Of a stretch of 38,921 nt of DNA, positions 26,813 through 35,228 are shown piece by piece. This DNA is from Halanaerobiaceae bacterium. Lineage in GTDB: Bacteria; Bacillota; Halanaerobiia; Halanaerobiales; DTU029. The notes beneath the pieces were generated by a model. It was not told the DNA's origin. It searched no databases and saw only the letters and a list, made by a program, of their open reading frames with translations. Where the stretch lies: contig JAAYRT010000053.1 of assembly GCA_012518635.1 (NCBI GenBank), positions 1 to 38,921 on the forward strand, read 5' to 3'. The position numbers and the translations under genes are program-made. Positions within the stretch are counted from its first letter, which is position 1. Each line of letters begins with the position of its first letter.

Positions 26813-28468
26813 CTATTTTACAATAGCACCTTTATCGGCTGATAGGACATTCCTAGCATATCTCTCCAGATAGCCTGTCTTCTTTACTGCTTCCGGTTCA
26901 TAATTCCTCAGTCTTTCAGCCAGCTCTTCTCCACTGATTTTCAGTTCCAGTTTTCTCTCCGGTATATTTATATATATTATGTCTCCTTCTTCGATTATGC
27001 CAATAGAACCTCCTGCCACTGCTTCAGGAGAAACATGCCCGATGGCAGCTCCTCTGGTTGCGCCGGAAAAACGTCCATCAGTAATCAGAGCTACACTATC
27101 ATCCAGCCCCATACCCATCAGGGTAGCAGTAGGTGCCAGCATCTCCCTCATTCCGGGTCCTCCCCGGGGTCCTTCATGGGTGATAACCACCACATCACCA
27201 GGTTTAATCTTGCCGGCAGAAATAGCCTCTATGGCAGCTTCCTCACCTCTAAAAACCCGGGCCGGGCCTTCATGGACCAGCATCTCCTCTGCAACAGCTG
27301 CCTGTTTTACCACAGCTCCGTCAGGGGCTATATTGCCGGTAAGAACAGCTAAACCCCCTTCCTGATGATAGGGATTATCCAGCGGCCTGATTACATTATA
27401 ATCAATATCCCTGACTTCCTGCAAGTTTTCCCCGATTGTTTTACCTGTTACTGTCAACTCATCCAGGTGCAGCAGATCTCCTTCTGCCAGTATCTTCATA
27501 ACTCCCTGTATGCCACCGGCATAATACAGGTCTTCAATATGGTGTTCTCCCGCCGGTGCCAGGCTGCAAATATGGGGAACCCGGGTACTCAATTTATTGA
27601 TCAGCTGCAAATCAAAGTCCAGGCCTGCCTCATGGACAATGGCCGGTAAATGCAGAACAGTATTGGTCGAACAACCCAGGGCCATATCGAGAGTCAGGGC
27701 ATTCTCGATAGTCTTTTCTGTAAAGATATCCAGGGGCCGGATATCTTTATTGACCAGTTCCATAATCTTCCGTCCAGTCTGCCTGGCCAGGCGCTTTCTT
27801 TCGGCGAAAACTGCCGGTATAGTACCATTACCTGGTAAAGCCAGGCCCATAACTTCTGTAAGACAGTTCATGGAGTTAGCAGTAAACATTCCGGAACAGG
27901 AGCCGACTCCCGGACAGGCCTGTATTTCCAGTTCCCTCAATTCTTCCTCTGTCATCTTTCCTGCATTAACAGCCCCCACTGCCTCAAACATATTCTGCAG
28001 GTTCAGGGCCTGCCCTTTATGCCTGCCGGCCAGCATGGGGCCGCCGCTGACAATTATAGCAGGAATATTCAACCTCAGGGCTGCCATAATCATGCCCGGT
28101 ACAATCTTATCACAATTGGGTATCAAAACCAGACCGTCAAACTGATGGGCCCTGGCCATGATTTCAATGGAATCAGCAATCAACTCACGGCTGGCCAGGG
28201 AATATCTCATTCCCTCATGGCCCATGGCAATACCATCACAGACACCAATGGTGGAAAAAGCCACCGGTGTACCGCCAGCACTATAGATACCATTCTTCAC
28301 TTCTTCACAAATCTGGTCCAGATGTTTATGACCAGGTATAATATCATTGGCTGCATTGGCAATTCCGATAATCGGCTTCTTTATATCCTCTTCATCCAGC
28401 CCGAGGGCATATAGCAAGGAACGATGGGGAGCCCTGCTCACTCCTTTTTTTATCCGATCACTATTCAT
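26813..28468 (-). CDS. ilvD: dihydroxy-acid dehydratase
   Basis: Iron-sulfur enzyme that dehydrates 2,3-dihydroxy acids to 2-oxo acids, the shared step before valine, isoleucine and the leucine branch. The 551-residue protein has the cluster-ligand regions [22 protein letters not shown] and [18 protein letters not shown], and [10 protein letters not shown]-like ending motifs ([15 protein letters not shown]). I chose the ATG at 28466-28468, which follows GGGAGG at 5 bases and gives the usual opening MNSDRIKKG. The frame also allows an ATG 18 bases earlier with a weaker site. It follows hisC by about 60 bases. Confidence 0.96.
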   Translation of the reverse strand: MNSDRIKKGVSRAPHRSLLYALGLDEEDIKKPIIGIANAANDIIPGHKHLDQICEEVKNGIYSAGGTPVAFSTIGVCDGIAMGHEGMRYSLASRELIADSIEIMARAHQFDGLVLIPNCDKIVPGMIMAALRLNIPAIIVSGGPMLAGRHKGQALNLQNMFEAVGAVNAGKMTEEELRELEIQACPGVGSCSGMFTANSMNCLTEVMGLALPGNGTIPAVFAERKRLARQTGRKIMELVNKDIRPLDIFTEKTIENALTLDMALGCSTNTVLHLPAIVHEAGLDFDLQLINKLSTRVPHICSLAPAGEHHIEDLYYAGGIQGVMKILAEGDLLHLDELTVTGKTIGENLQEVRDIDYNVIRPLDNPYHQEGGLAVLTGNIAPDGAVVKQAAVAEEMLVHEGPARVFRGEEAAIEAISAGKIKPGDVVVITHEGPRGGPGMREMLAPTATLMGMGLDDSVALITDGRFSGATRGAAIGHVSPEAVAGGSIGIIEEGDIIYINIPERKLELKISGEELAERLRNYEPEAVKKTGYLERYARNVLSADKGAIVK

Positions 28469-28527
28469 GATTACCTCCCTACTCATACTTCTACTCTTCT
28501 CCCTTTATTTAATAAACTATTATAATA

Positions 28528-29628
28528 TCAGCCCTTTATTTTGTCAATACAATCCAGGAATATTTTATTCTCTTCCATGGTACCAATGGTCAGGCGGATA
28601 TGCTCCGGATAGCCCAGCGGGTCTCCCGGCCTGATGATAACCCCCATCTTTAAGAGTTCATCAAATAGTTTCAGGGCATCTGTCCTGACATTTATCAAGA
28701 TAAAGTTGGCCTCTGTCGGCACATATCCGTAACCCCTACTTTCCAGCTCCCTGTACAGGAATTCCTTACCTTCTTCATTAAGCTTTATGGTCCTCTCCAG
28801 AAACTCCTCATCTTCCAGGGCCGCCAGTGCTGCTGCCTGGGCAAGCCTGTTGACATTAAAGGGGTCAAGGGCCTTGGCCAGCAAAGCCACTATTGCCGGA
28901 TCAGCAAATAAATAGCCCAGGCGGAGTCCGGCCAGGCCATAAGCCTTGGAGAAGGTCCGCAGGCCGATAACCGGATAACCCTGCTTTATATATTGGATAA
29001 TATCAGGATAATCCTCATCCTGTACATATTCATAATAGGCCTCATCTACGACCACCAGTATATTCTCCGGTACCCGGTCCAGAAATTCTTTCAATTCTCC
29101 TTCCCTGATAATGGTACCGGCAGGATTATGGGGGCTGGTCAGGAAAATCATCTTGGTCTTATCTGTTATTTCCGCCAGTATACCCTCCAGATCCTGGTGG
29201 TAGTCCTTCATCTTCACACTTTTCAATTCTGCTCCCATTAAATTGGCCACAAAGATATACTCTACAAAGGTAGGATCAGAAACAATCACCTCATCACCTT
29301 TATTGATAAAGGTCTCACCGATAACCTTCAGGAGGCCGTCTGAACCATTACCGAATAAAAGCATATCTTCACTGATTGCCAGTTTCCGGGCCAGGGCCTC
29401 TTTCAACAATCTGGAATCACTATCAGGATAACGATTGAGGTCAGCCAGTTCCTTCTCGATGGCCTCTCTCACCTTTTCGGAAAGGGGAAGGGGATTCTCA
29501 TTTGAAGCTAGTTTAATTACCCTCTCCAGGCCATATTCCTCCTGGACCTCCTCAATGGGTTTCCCGGGTATATAGGGCTTTAAGGTCCCAATCTCTTCTC
29601 TCATCAACTCAACATACTTACTACTCAT
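28528..29628 (-). CDS. hisC: histidinol-phosphate aminotransferase family enzyme
   Basis: PLP-dependent class I/II aminotransferase of the HisC family, 366 residues. Visible features are ASNENPL near the N-terminus, FGNGSDGLL (about 92-100) for cofactor phosphate, SPHNPAG (165-171), VVDEAYYEY and the Schiff-base lysine K228 in FSKAYGLAGLRLGY. No other his genes are nearby. It sits directly between pheA and ilvD, so it may well act on phenylpyruvate or other 2-oxo acids; HisC-family enzymes with aromatic activity are known. The physiological substrate is therefore uncertain. Start ATG has GAAGGGAG upstream. Confidence 0.9.
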   Translation of the reverse strand: MSSKYVELMREEIGTLKPYIPGKPIEEVQEEYGLERVIKLASNENPLPLSEKVREAIEKELADLNRYPDSDSRLLKEALARKLAISEDMLLFGNGSDGLLKVIGETFINKGDEVIVSDPTFVEYIFVANLMGAELKSVKMKDYHQDLEGILAEITDKTKMIFLTSPHNPAGTIIREGELKEFLDRVPENILVVVDEAYYEYVQDEDYPDIIQYIKQGYPVIGLRTFSKAYGLAGLRLGYLFADPAIVALLAKALDPFNVNRLAQAAALAALEDEEFLERTIKLNEEGKEFLYRELESRGYGYVPTEANFILINVRTDALKLFDELLKMGVIIRPGDPLGYPEHIRLTIGTMEENKIFLDCIDKIKG

Positions 29629-29697
29629 AAAAACAAATACTCCCTTCTACACCTATTATTGAACTTAAGAAAAAGTCCATACTTAAAGAATATACTT

Positions 29698-30555
29698 CTA
29701 TTTAAAAAGCAAATCTCCTCTAACATAACTACCCAGTATCCTGAAAAAGGATGACTTTTGCTTTACACCTTCCAGGGCGATCCGCACATGGCGGTTTTTT
29801 TGGTGGCCTTCCATATCTATATAGAAGATATACTCTCCCAGCTGCCTCTTACTGGGCCTGGATTCAATCCTGGTCAGATTAATCTCTTCCCTCTTAAAAT
29901 CCCCCAGGATACTGTAGAGTACTCCAGCCTTATTCACTATCGGGGCACAGATAATAGAAGTTTTATATTCCTTATCCAGTTCGGGAAAACCATTCTCTAC
30001 ATCCAGCTGATTGGCTATTACAAAAAACCGGGTATAATTATTAGAACCATCCTGGATTTCCTCTGCCAGTATTTCCAGATCATATAGCTCACTGAGCCTT
30101 CTGGAGCCAATCAGGGCCCTGCCTTCTTCCTCCTTTACAAATTCCGCTGCCTGGGCACTGCTGGCGGTGTAATAAATCTCGGCATCAGGCAGATATTCAT
30201 TTATATAATTACTGGATTGGCCAATAACCTGGGAGATAGAATACAATTCTTCTATATCCCTTATTTTCATACCCCGGGGAGCCATGAGATATTGTTTCAC
30301 CGGCAGTACTATCTCTCCTACCACCTCAACAAAGGAGCTGGTATACAATAGATCCATACAGAGATTGACTGACCCCTCAAGGGAATTCTCCACCGGAATA
30401 ACTCCCTTTGTGATTTCACCTGTCTTTAAACTTTCAAAGATTTCATTAAAAGAAGGTAAAGGTACCAGTTCATCCTCCTCATTGCAGTAAAGCATGGCTG
30501 CTTCTTCACTGAAAGTACCTCTGGGGCCTAAAAATCCATAAATTTCTTTTTTCAT
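29698..30555 (-). CDS. pheA: prephenate dehydratase
   Basis: Decarboxylates and dehydrates prephenate to phenylpyruvate, the last pathway-specific step to phenylalanine before transamination. The 285-residue monofunctional protein opens with GFLGPRGTFSEEAA and has VIPVENSLEGSVN and the catalytic motif NNYTRFFVI. A C-terminal ACT domain begins near residue 195 and contains the phenylalanine-binding ESRPSK motif, so feedback inhibition is expected. No chorismate mutase domain is fused. A T-box leader precedes it, and hisC follows 69 bases later. Confidence 0.96.
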   Translation of the reverse strand: MKKEIYGFLGPRGTFSEEAAMLYCNEEDELVPLPSFNEIFESLKTGEITKGVIPVENSLEGSVNLCMDLLYTSSFVEVVGEIVLPVKQYLMAPRGMKIRDIEELYSISQVIGQSSNYINEYLPDAEIYYTASSAQAAEFVKEEEGRALIGSRRLSELYDLEILAEEIQDGSNNYTRFFVIANQLDVENGFPELDKEYKTSIICAPIVNKAGVLYSILGDFKREEINLTRIESRPSKRQLGEYIFYIDMEGHQKNRHVRIALEGVKQKSSFFRILGSYVRGDLLFK

Positions 30556-30599
30556 AAAAATCTCCTCCCTACTCTCATACTTATTTTAATCTTATATAT

Positions 30600-30630
30600 C
30601 AAAAAAACCTGTTCCATAAAGGAACAGGTT
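30600..30630 (-). terminator. T-box-controlled terminator before pheA
   Basis: AACCTGTTCC and GGAACAGGTT form a perfect 10-bp stem with a 5-base loop, followed on the minus strand by a T run. Its 5' arm and loop can instead pair with the T-box sequence just upstream, giving the antiterminator. Confidence 0.92.
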
Positions 30631-30870
30631 TTACCTGCTATACCATCCTTTAAGCTACATAATAGAAGTCTCTGTACTGACAAAAGAAAAGACTACATTA
30701 TATAACCTGTCAGAAATAACGGTTGACTTCCGTCAGGGCCTACTCAAAATTCAGTCCTGCAACTCCCAGGGGAACTTCACCCAAATCTTTCTGCTGACCT
30801 TCCACCATCATCAGCTCGCTATAAGAAAGGTGTTTAGATTACTTTCCCTGTTCATCGTCATTATGCATAT
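30600..30870 (-). ncRNA. T-box leader, probably phenylalanine-responsive, for pheA
   Basis: On the minus strand the leader carries GATGAACAGGGAAAGTA, then AGCGAGCTGATGATGGTGGAAG (read in two parts), then TGAATTTTGAGTAGG before a CGG...CCGTTA closing stem: the ordered Stem I landmarks of T-boxes. The specifier region contains UUU, a Phe codon, which matches pheA. Downstream, AAAGGA, bulge UGGUAUA, GCAGG, loop, CCUGU, UCCUUU make a textbook antiterminator. UGGU would pair with an ACCA tRNA end. Uncharged tRNA-Phe binding should permit readthrough into pheA and beyond. This fills the 374-base gap between the LacI gene and pheA. Confidence 0.93.
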
Positions 30871-30895
30871 AATAAATCTATTTTTATATAGGAGT

Positions 30896-30924
30896 ATTAT
30901 ATAGAAGTTAATAAATATTGTCAA
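30896..30924 (-). promoter_or_regulatory. consensus promoter for the T-box-pheA operon
   Basis: On the minus strand, TTGACA (30919-30924) and TATAAT (30896-30901), both perfect, have a 17-base spacer. The start site would lie near 30889, about 20 bases before the first T-box landmark. Confidence 0.92.
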
Positions 30925-30929
30925 GGCTT

Positions 30930-31946
<1,017 letters not shown>

Positions 31947-32013
31947 TTATCCTTATTATCTTTTCTTATCTTTATATTATATAAGCTATTCGCCATTTGT
32001 CTTTCTATTCCTC

Positions 32014-32868
32014 TTATCCCTTTACTGAACCTGCCAGGATACCTTTTACAAAATAACGCTGGAGAGAAAAGAAAATTACCAGGGGCATAAGCATTGAAAT
32101 AAAAGCAGCTGATGTCAATAGGTGCCAGTCCTGGCCGTGGGAACCCACCAGGCTGGTCAGCCTCATTGTCAATGGAGCTACCTGCCCTGACCCTCCCAGA
32201 TAGATCAGCGCTACCAGAAGGTCATTCCAGACCCATAAAAACTGAAAAATAAAAAGAGAGGCAAGGGCCGGCACTGACAGGGGGAGGGCAAGGCGGACAA
32301 AAACTGTCCAGGTTGAAGCCCCATCAATAAAGGCAGCCTCAAAAAGATCATCAGGCAGGGACTGGAAGAAATTGTGGAGTATATATACAGCAAGAGGTAA
32401 GCCGTAAGCTGTATGGGCTAACCATAAACCTGTAAAAGTACCTGATAGATTTAGAATATTATACAGCTTCAAAATCGGTATAAAGGTCAGCTGTAGAGGG
32501 ACTACCAGCAAACTGACAATAAGGGCATAAATAAAACTTCTTCCCCTGAAATAGAGCCTGGATAATCCAAAGGCTGCAAAAGCCGCAATCAAAACAGGAA
32601 ACAGTGTACCAAAAACAGTAATGATAAGGGAATTTTTGAAGGCAATACCCATACCACCGGCTTTTATAACCTGCCGGTAATTATCCAGGGTATATTTAGT
32701 AAAATCCAGGGGACTGCTAAAAACTGTCCACCAGCCGGTACTGTTCACCTCTTCTGCCGGGCGGAAAGATGTAATCAATAACCCCAAGGTAGGTACTATC
32801 CAGATAATCAGTGAAATGATTATAACAGAATGTAAGATAAACCTGGCCGAAGCCTTTCTCAACGCCAT
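32014..32868 (-). CDS. aglG: alpha-glucoside ABC transporter permease, AglG-like
   Basis: Inner-membrane subunit of a carbohydrate importer (MalG family), 284 residues with about six transmembrane segments. The cytosolic coupling helix is EAAFIDGASTWTVFVRLALP. The ending WVWNDLLVALIYLGG, LTSAAFISMLMPLVIFF and YFVKGILAGSVKG closely follows the AglG subgroup for alpha-glucosides such as trehalose, maltose and sucrose, rather than the maltodextrin MalG. It begins 3 bases after aglF. No ATPase gene follows. Confidence 0.88.
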   Translation of the reverse strand: MALRKASARFILHSVIIISLIIWIVPTLGLLITSFRPAEEVNSTGWWTVFSSPLDFTKYTLDNYRQVIKAGGMGIAFKNSLIITVFGTLFPVLIAAFAAFGLSRLYFRGRSFIYALIVSLLVVPLQLTFIPILKLYNILNLSGTFTGLWLAHTAYGLPLAVYILHNFFQSLPDDLFEAAFIDGASTWTVFVRLALPLSVPALASLFIFQFLWVWNDLLVALIYLGGSGQVAPLTMRLTSLVGSHGQDWHLLTSAAFISMLMPLVIFFSLQRYFVKGILAGSVKG

Positions 32869-32871
32869 TAA

Positions 32872-33738
32872 TCAGTTACCCCCTTTCTCCCGCCTGATAT
32901 TCAATATAATGACCGGGATGATACAGAGAAATAATACTACAGCAATGGCACTGGCACGTCCGTAATTCCGGTATTGGAACATCTCTTTATACATTCTATT
33001 GGCTATAACCTCTGTTCCATAATTACCGTTTGTCATAACATAGACTATATCGAATATCTTCAGGACATTTATAACCATTGTGGTCATAACAGAGATTATG
33101 GTACCGGCCATTGATGGAATAATAACATTTAAAAAGACCCTCCACTCATTGGCACCATCAACCCTGGCAGCCTCTATCAGCTCTTTGGGTATTCCTTTAT
33201 AGGCAGCAGATAGAATCACCATGGAAAAACCCGTCCAGATCCAGATACCAACAAAAATCAGTGCCAGATTATTCATCCACGGGCCGCGCAAAAGCCAGCC
33301 CTGTGGTTTTCCTCCAAATAATATTACGAGTTGATTTAAAAGGCCGATCTGCTCTGTCATCACGGGCCGGTATGTATAGATAAACTTCCAGACTACACCG
33401 GCGCCAACAAAAGATATTGCCATAGGCATAAAGATTATTGTTTTTGCAAATTTTTCATACTTCACCCTATCTACTAAAATCGCAAATAATAAGCCCAGGC
33501 CAACTGTTCCAATAGTGAAAAATACCAGCCACATCAGGTTGTTTCTGAAGGCAGCTCTCATGACAGGTGAAGAAAATGAATAGATATAGTTTTCTAAACC
33601 GACAAAGGCCTCAGAACGTTTATCAAAAAAACTGATTACAATAGTATGCAGTAATGGATATAATAAATAAAGTGTTATGAAAAAAAGGGCGGGCCCTAAA
33701 AATAGAGCCACCCACCACTTTTTATTTTTTATATTCAT
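32872..33738 (-). CDS. aglF: alpha-glucoside ABC transporter permease, AglF-like
   Basis: MalF-family permease of 288 residues with about six transmembrane segments. The coupling motif is EAARVDGANEWRVFLNVIIP. An ending IRREKGGN places the C-terminus in the cytosol. The stretch MTNGNYGTEVIANRMYKEMF is characteristic of the AglF/ThuF type. It sits 15 bases after aglE and 3 before aglG, so the three are one unit. Confidence 0.87.
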   Translation of the reverse strand: MNIKNKKWWVALFLGPALFFITLYLLYPLLHTIVISFFDKRSEAFVGLENYIYSFSSPVMRAAFRNNLMWLVFFTIGTVGLGLLFAILVDRVKYEKFAKTIIFMPMAISFVGAGVVWKFIYTYRPVMTEQIGLLNQLVILFGGKPQGWLLRGPWMNNLALIFVGIWIWTGFSMVILSAAYKGIPKELIEAARVDGANEWRVFLNVIIPSMAGTIISVMTTMVINVLKIFDIVYVMTNGNYGTEVIANRMYKEMFQYRNYGRASAIAVVLFLCIIPVIILNIRREKGGN

Positions 33739-33753
33739 GGAATAAACAACCCC

Positions 33754-35034
33754 CTAATCAGTAGCTGCACCGCCTGTATAGGTCTCATCCGCAACTGCTT
33801 CGATATATTCCAGCACACTGTCAAGATCTTCACCATTAACATAATCTACAATACCGGTCCAGAAAGCCCCGGAGCCGACTGCTCCCGGCATGGAGTCAGA
33901 ACCATCAAATCTAAAGACTGTAGCATCCTGTAATACAGCAGCCATTTTGGCTGTCAACTCATCAGGATAAACATTAGGATTTATCCTTTTGTTGACACCA
34001 ATCTTACCAAGCTCTCCTACCCAGATTGACTGGGCTCCGGGAGTTGCAAGGAATCTCATAAACTGTTTGGCTGCGGGTTTTTCTGTAAGTAAAGAAACCA
34101 TATCCGCTGCACCCAATACTGGAGTCCCATATTCCTCTTCAATTGGAGGGAAGGGGAAGAAATCATAATCTTCACCGGCAACTAAATTCGGATTATTTTC
34201 TCTAATAGTACTGGTTATAAAACTGGCCTGACGGTGCATGAAGGCCTGTGGAGGATCCATAAACAAGGGAGCTACCGCATCATTAAAATTAGTGGCATTA
34301 ACAGCAATCGGACCACCCCAGGTATAGGCCTCATCTCTTACTATACTACCGAAAATCTCAAAAGCCCTTTTTACCCTTGCATCTGTCCAGGGGATATCAT
34401 GGTTCACCCACTGGTCATAAACTTCCGGGCCGGCTGTTCTCAACATTATATCCTCTATCCAGTCAGTACCGGGCCAGCCGCTGGCAGCTCCTGATTCCAT
34501 ACCGACAGACCAGGGAATATTACCATCGGCAATCATCCTTTTCGAAAGGGCCTCCAATTCTTCCCATGTTCCCGGCACTTCATAGCCATTAGCGGCAAAA
34601 GCCTTTGGATTATACCAGACCAGACTCTTTACATCAGCAGAAATATAAAGACCATAGAGGCCGCCTTCATAAGTAGCCAGTTCTCTCCAGACCGGATTAT
34701 ACTCTTCAGCAAATTTTTTCATATCAAGCACATTGCTCAATTCTACCAATACTCCATCATTGGCCAGATCATTCATCATACCTAGACCTGTAAGAACTAC
34801 AATATCAGGAGGATTTCCTGCCTCTATACGGGTTGTTAATAAGGTCGGCAAGTCTCTGGTTCCTTCAAATTCAACCTCAATACCCGTGGCAGCCTCAAAG
34901 GTTTCCATGACCTTTTCAAAAGCCTCTAATTCTACACCTCCCCAGACACCCATCACCGTGACAGTCTCCCTGGCAAAAACACCTATACCTGAAATAAGCA
35001 AGAAGACCAACAGTAAAGCAACACACCTTTTCAT
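33754..35034 (-). CDS. aglE: alpha-glucoside-binding protein, AglE-like, no lipobox
   Basis: Family 1 extracellular solute-binding protein, 426 residues, that captures the sugar for the AglFG permease. A Sec signal peptide covers about residues 1-21 (basic MKR, hydrophobic LLLVFLLISGIGV, cleavage after VFA). There is no cysteine at the cleavage site, so it is not a lipoprotein; it would be free in a periplasm or secreted. The mature start ETVTVMGVWGGVELEAFEKV and later DIVVLTGLG and PGTWEELEALS are typical of the family. GAGGAGG precedes the ATG. Two operators and no complete promoter were seen upstream; a -10-like TATAGA lies at 35091-35096. Confidence 0.88.
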   Translation of the reverse strand: MKRCVALLLVFLLISGIGVFARETVTVMGVWGGVELEAFEKVMETFEAATGIEVEFEGTRDLPTLLTTRIEAGNPPDIVVLTGLGMMNDLANDGVLVELSNVLDMKKFAEEYNPVWRELATYEGGLYGLYISADVKSLVWYNPKAFAANGYEVPGTWEELEALSKRMIADGNIPWSVGMESGAASGWPGTDWIEDIMLRTAGPEVYDQWVNHDIPWTDARVKRAFEIFGSIVRDEAYTWGGPIAVNATNFNDAVAPLFMDPPQAFMHRQASFITSTIRENNPNLVAGEDYDFFPFPPIEEEYGTPVLGAADMVSLLTEKPAAKQFMRFLATPGAQSIWVGELGKIGVNKRINPNVYPDELTAKMAAVLQDATVFRFDGSDSMPGAVGSGAFWTGIVDYVNGEDLDSVLEYIEAVADETYTGGAATD

Positions 35035-35060
35035 TTTATAACCTCCTCGTTATTATTTCT

Positions 35061-35074
35061 TGCAACCGGTTGTA
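35061..35074. promoter_or_regulatory. LacI-type operator O1, aglE side
   Basis: TGCAACCGGTTGTA, an almost perfect 14-bp palindrome with central CG, 26 bases upstream of the aglE start. Identical to O2. It lies downstream of the candidate -10, where binding would block elongation or initiation. Confidence 0.85.
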
Positions 35075-35144
35075 TTCTTACTTAATTTACTCTATAATGG
35101 TTTCCTGATTTATCCCCTATTGCTTTGATGATAAATAGTTTTAT

Positions 35145-35158
35145 TGCAACCGGTTGTA
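35145..35158. promoter_or_regulatory. LacI-type operator O2, between GH65 and aglE
   Basis: A second copy of TGCAACCGGTTGTA in the same orientation. Its centre is exactly 84 bp from that of O1, about eight helical turns, so both sites face the same side of the DNA and could be bridged by a tetrameric repressor. Confidence 0.85.
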
Positions 35159-35228
35159 TTCCACTTTAATTTTATAATGATTTTAAAGAAAAATCAAGTA
35201 AATTTTTGCACTATTTATAATCTTTCCA

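Noticed and set aside
35159-35228. Intrinsic terminator after the GH65 gene
   Set aside because: No stem followed by a T run could be drawn; transcription may continue into aglE.
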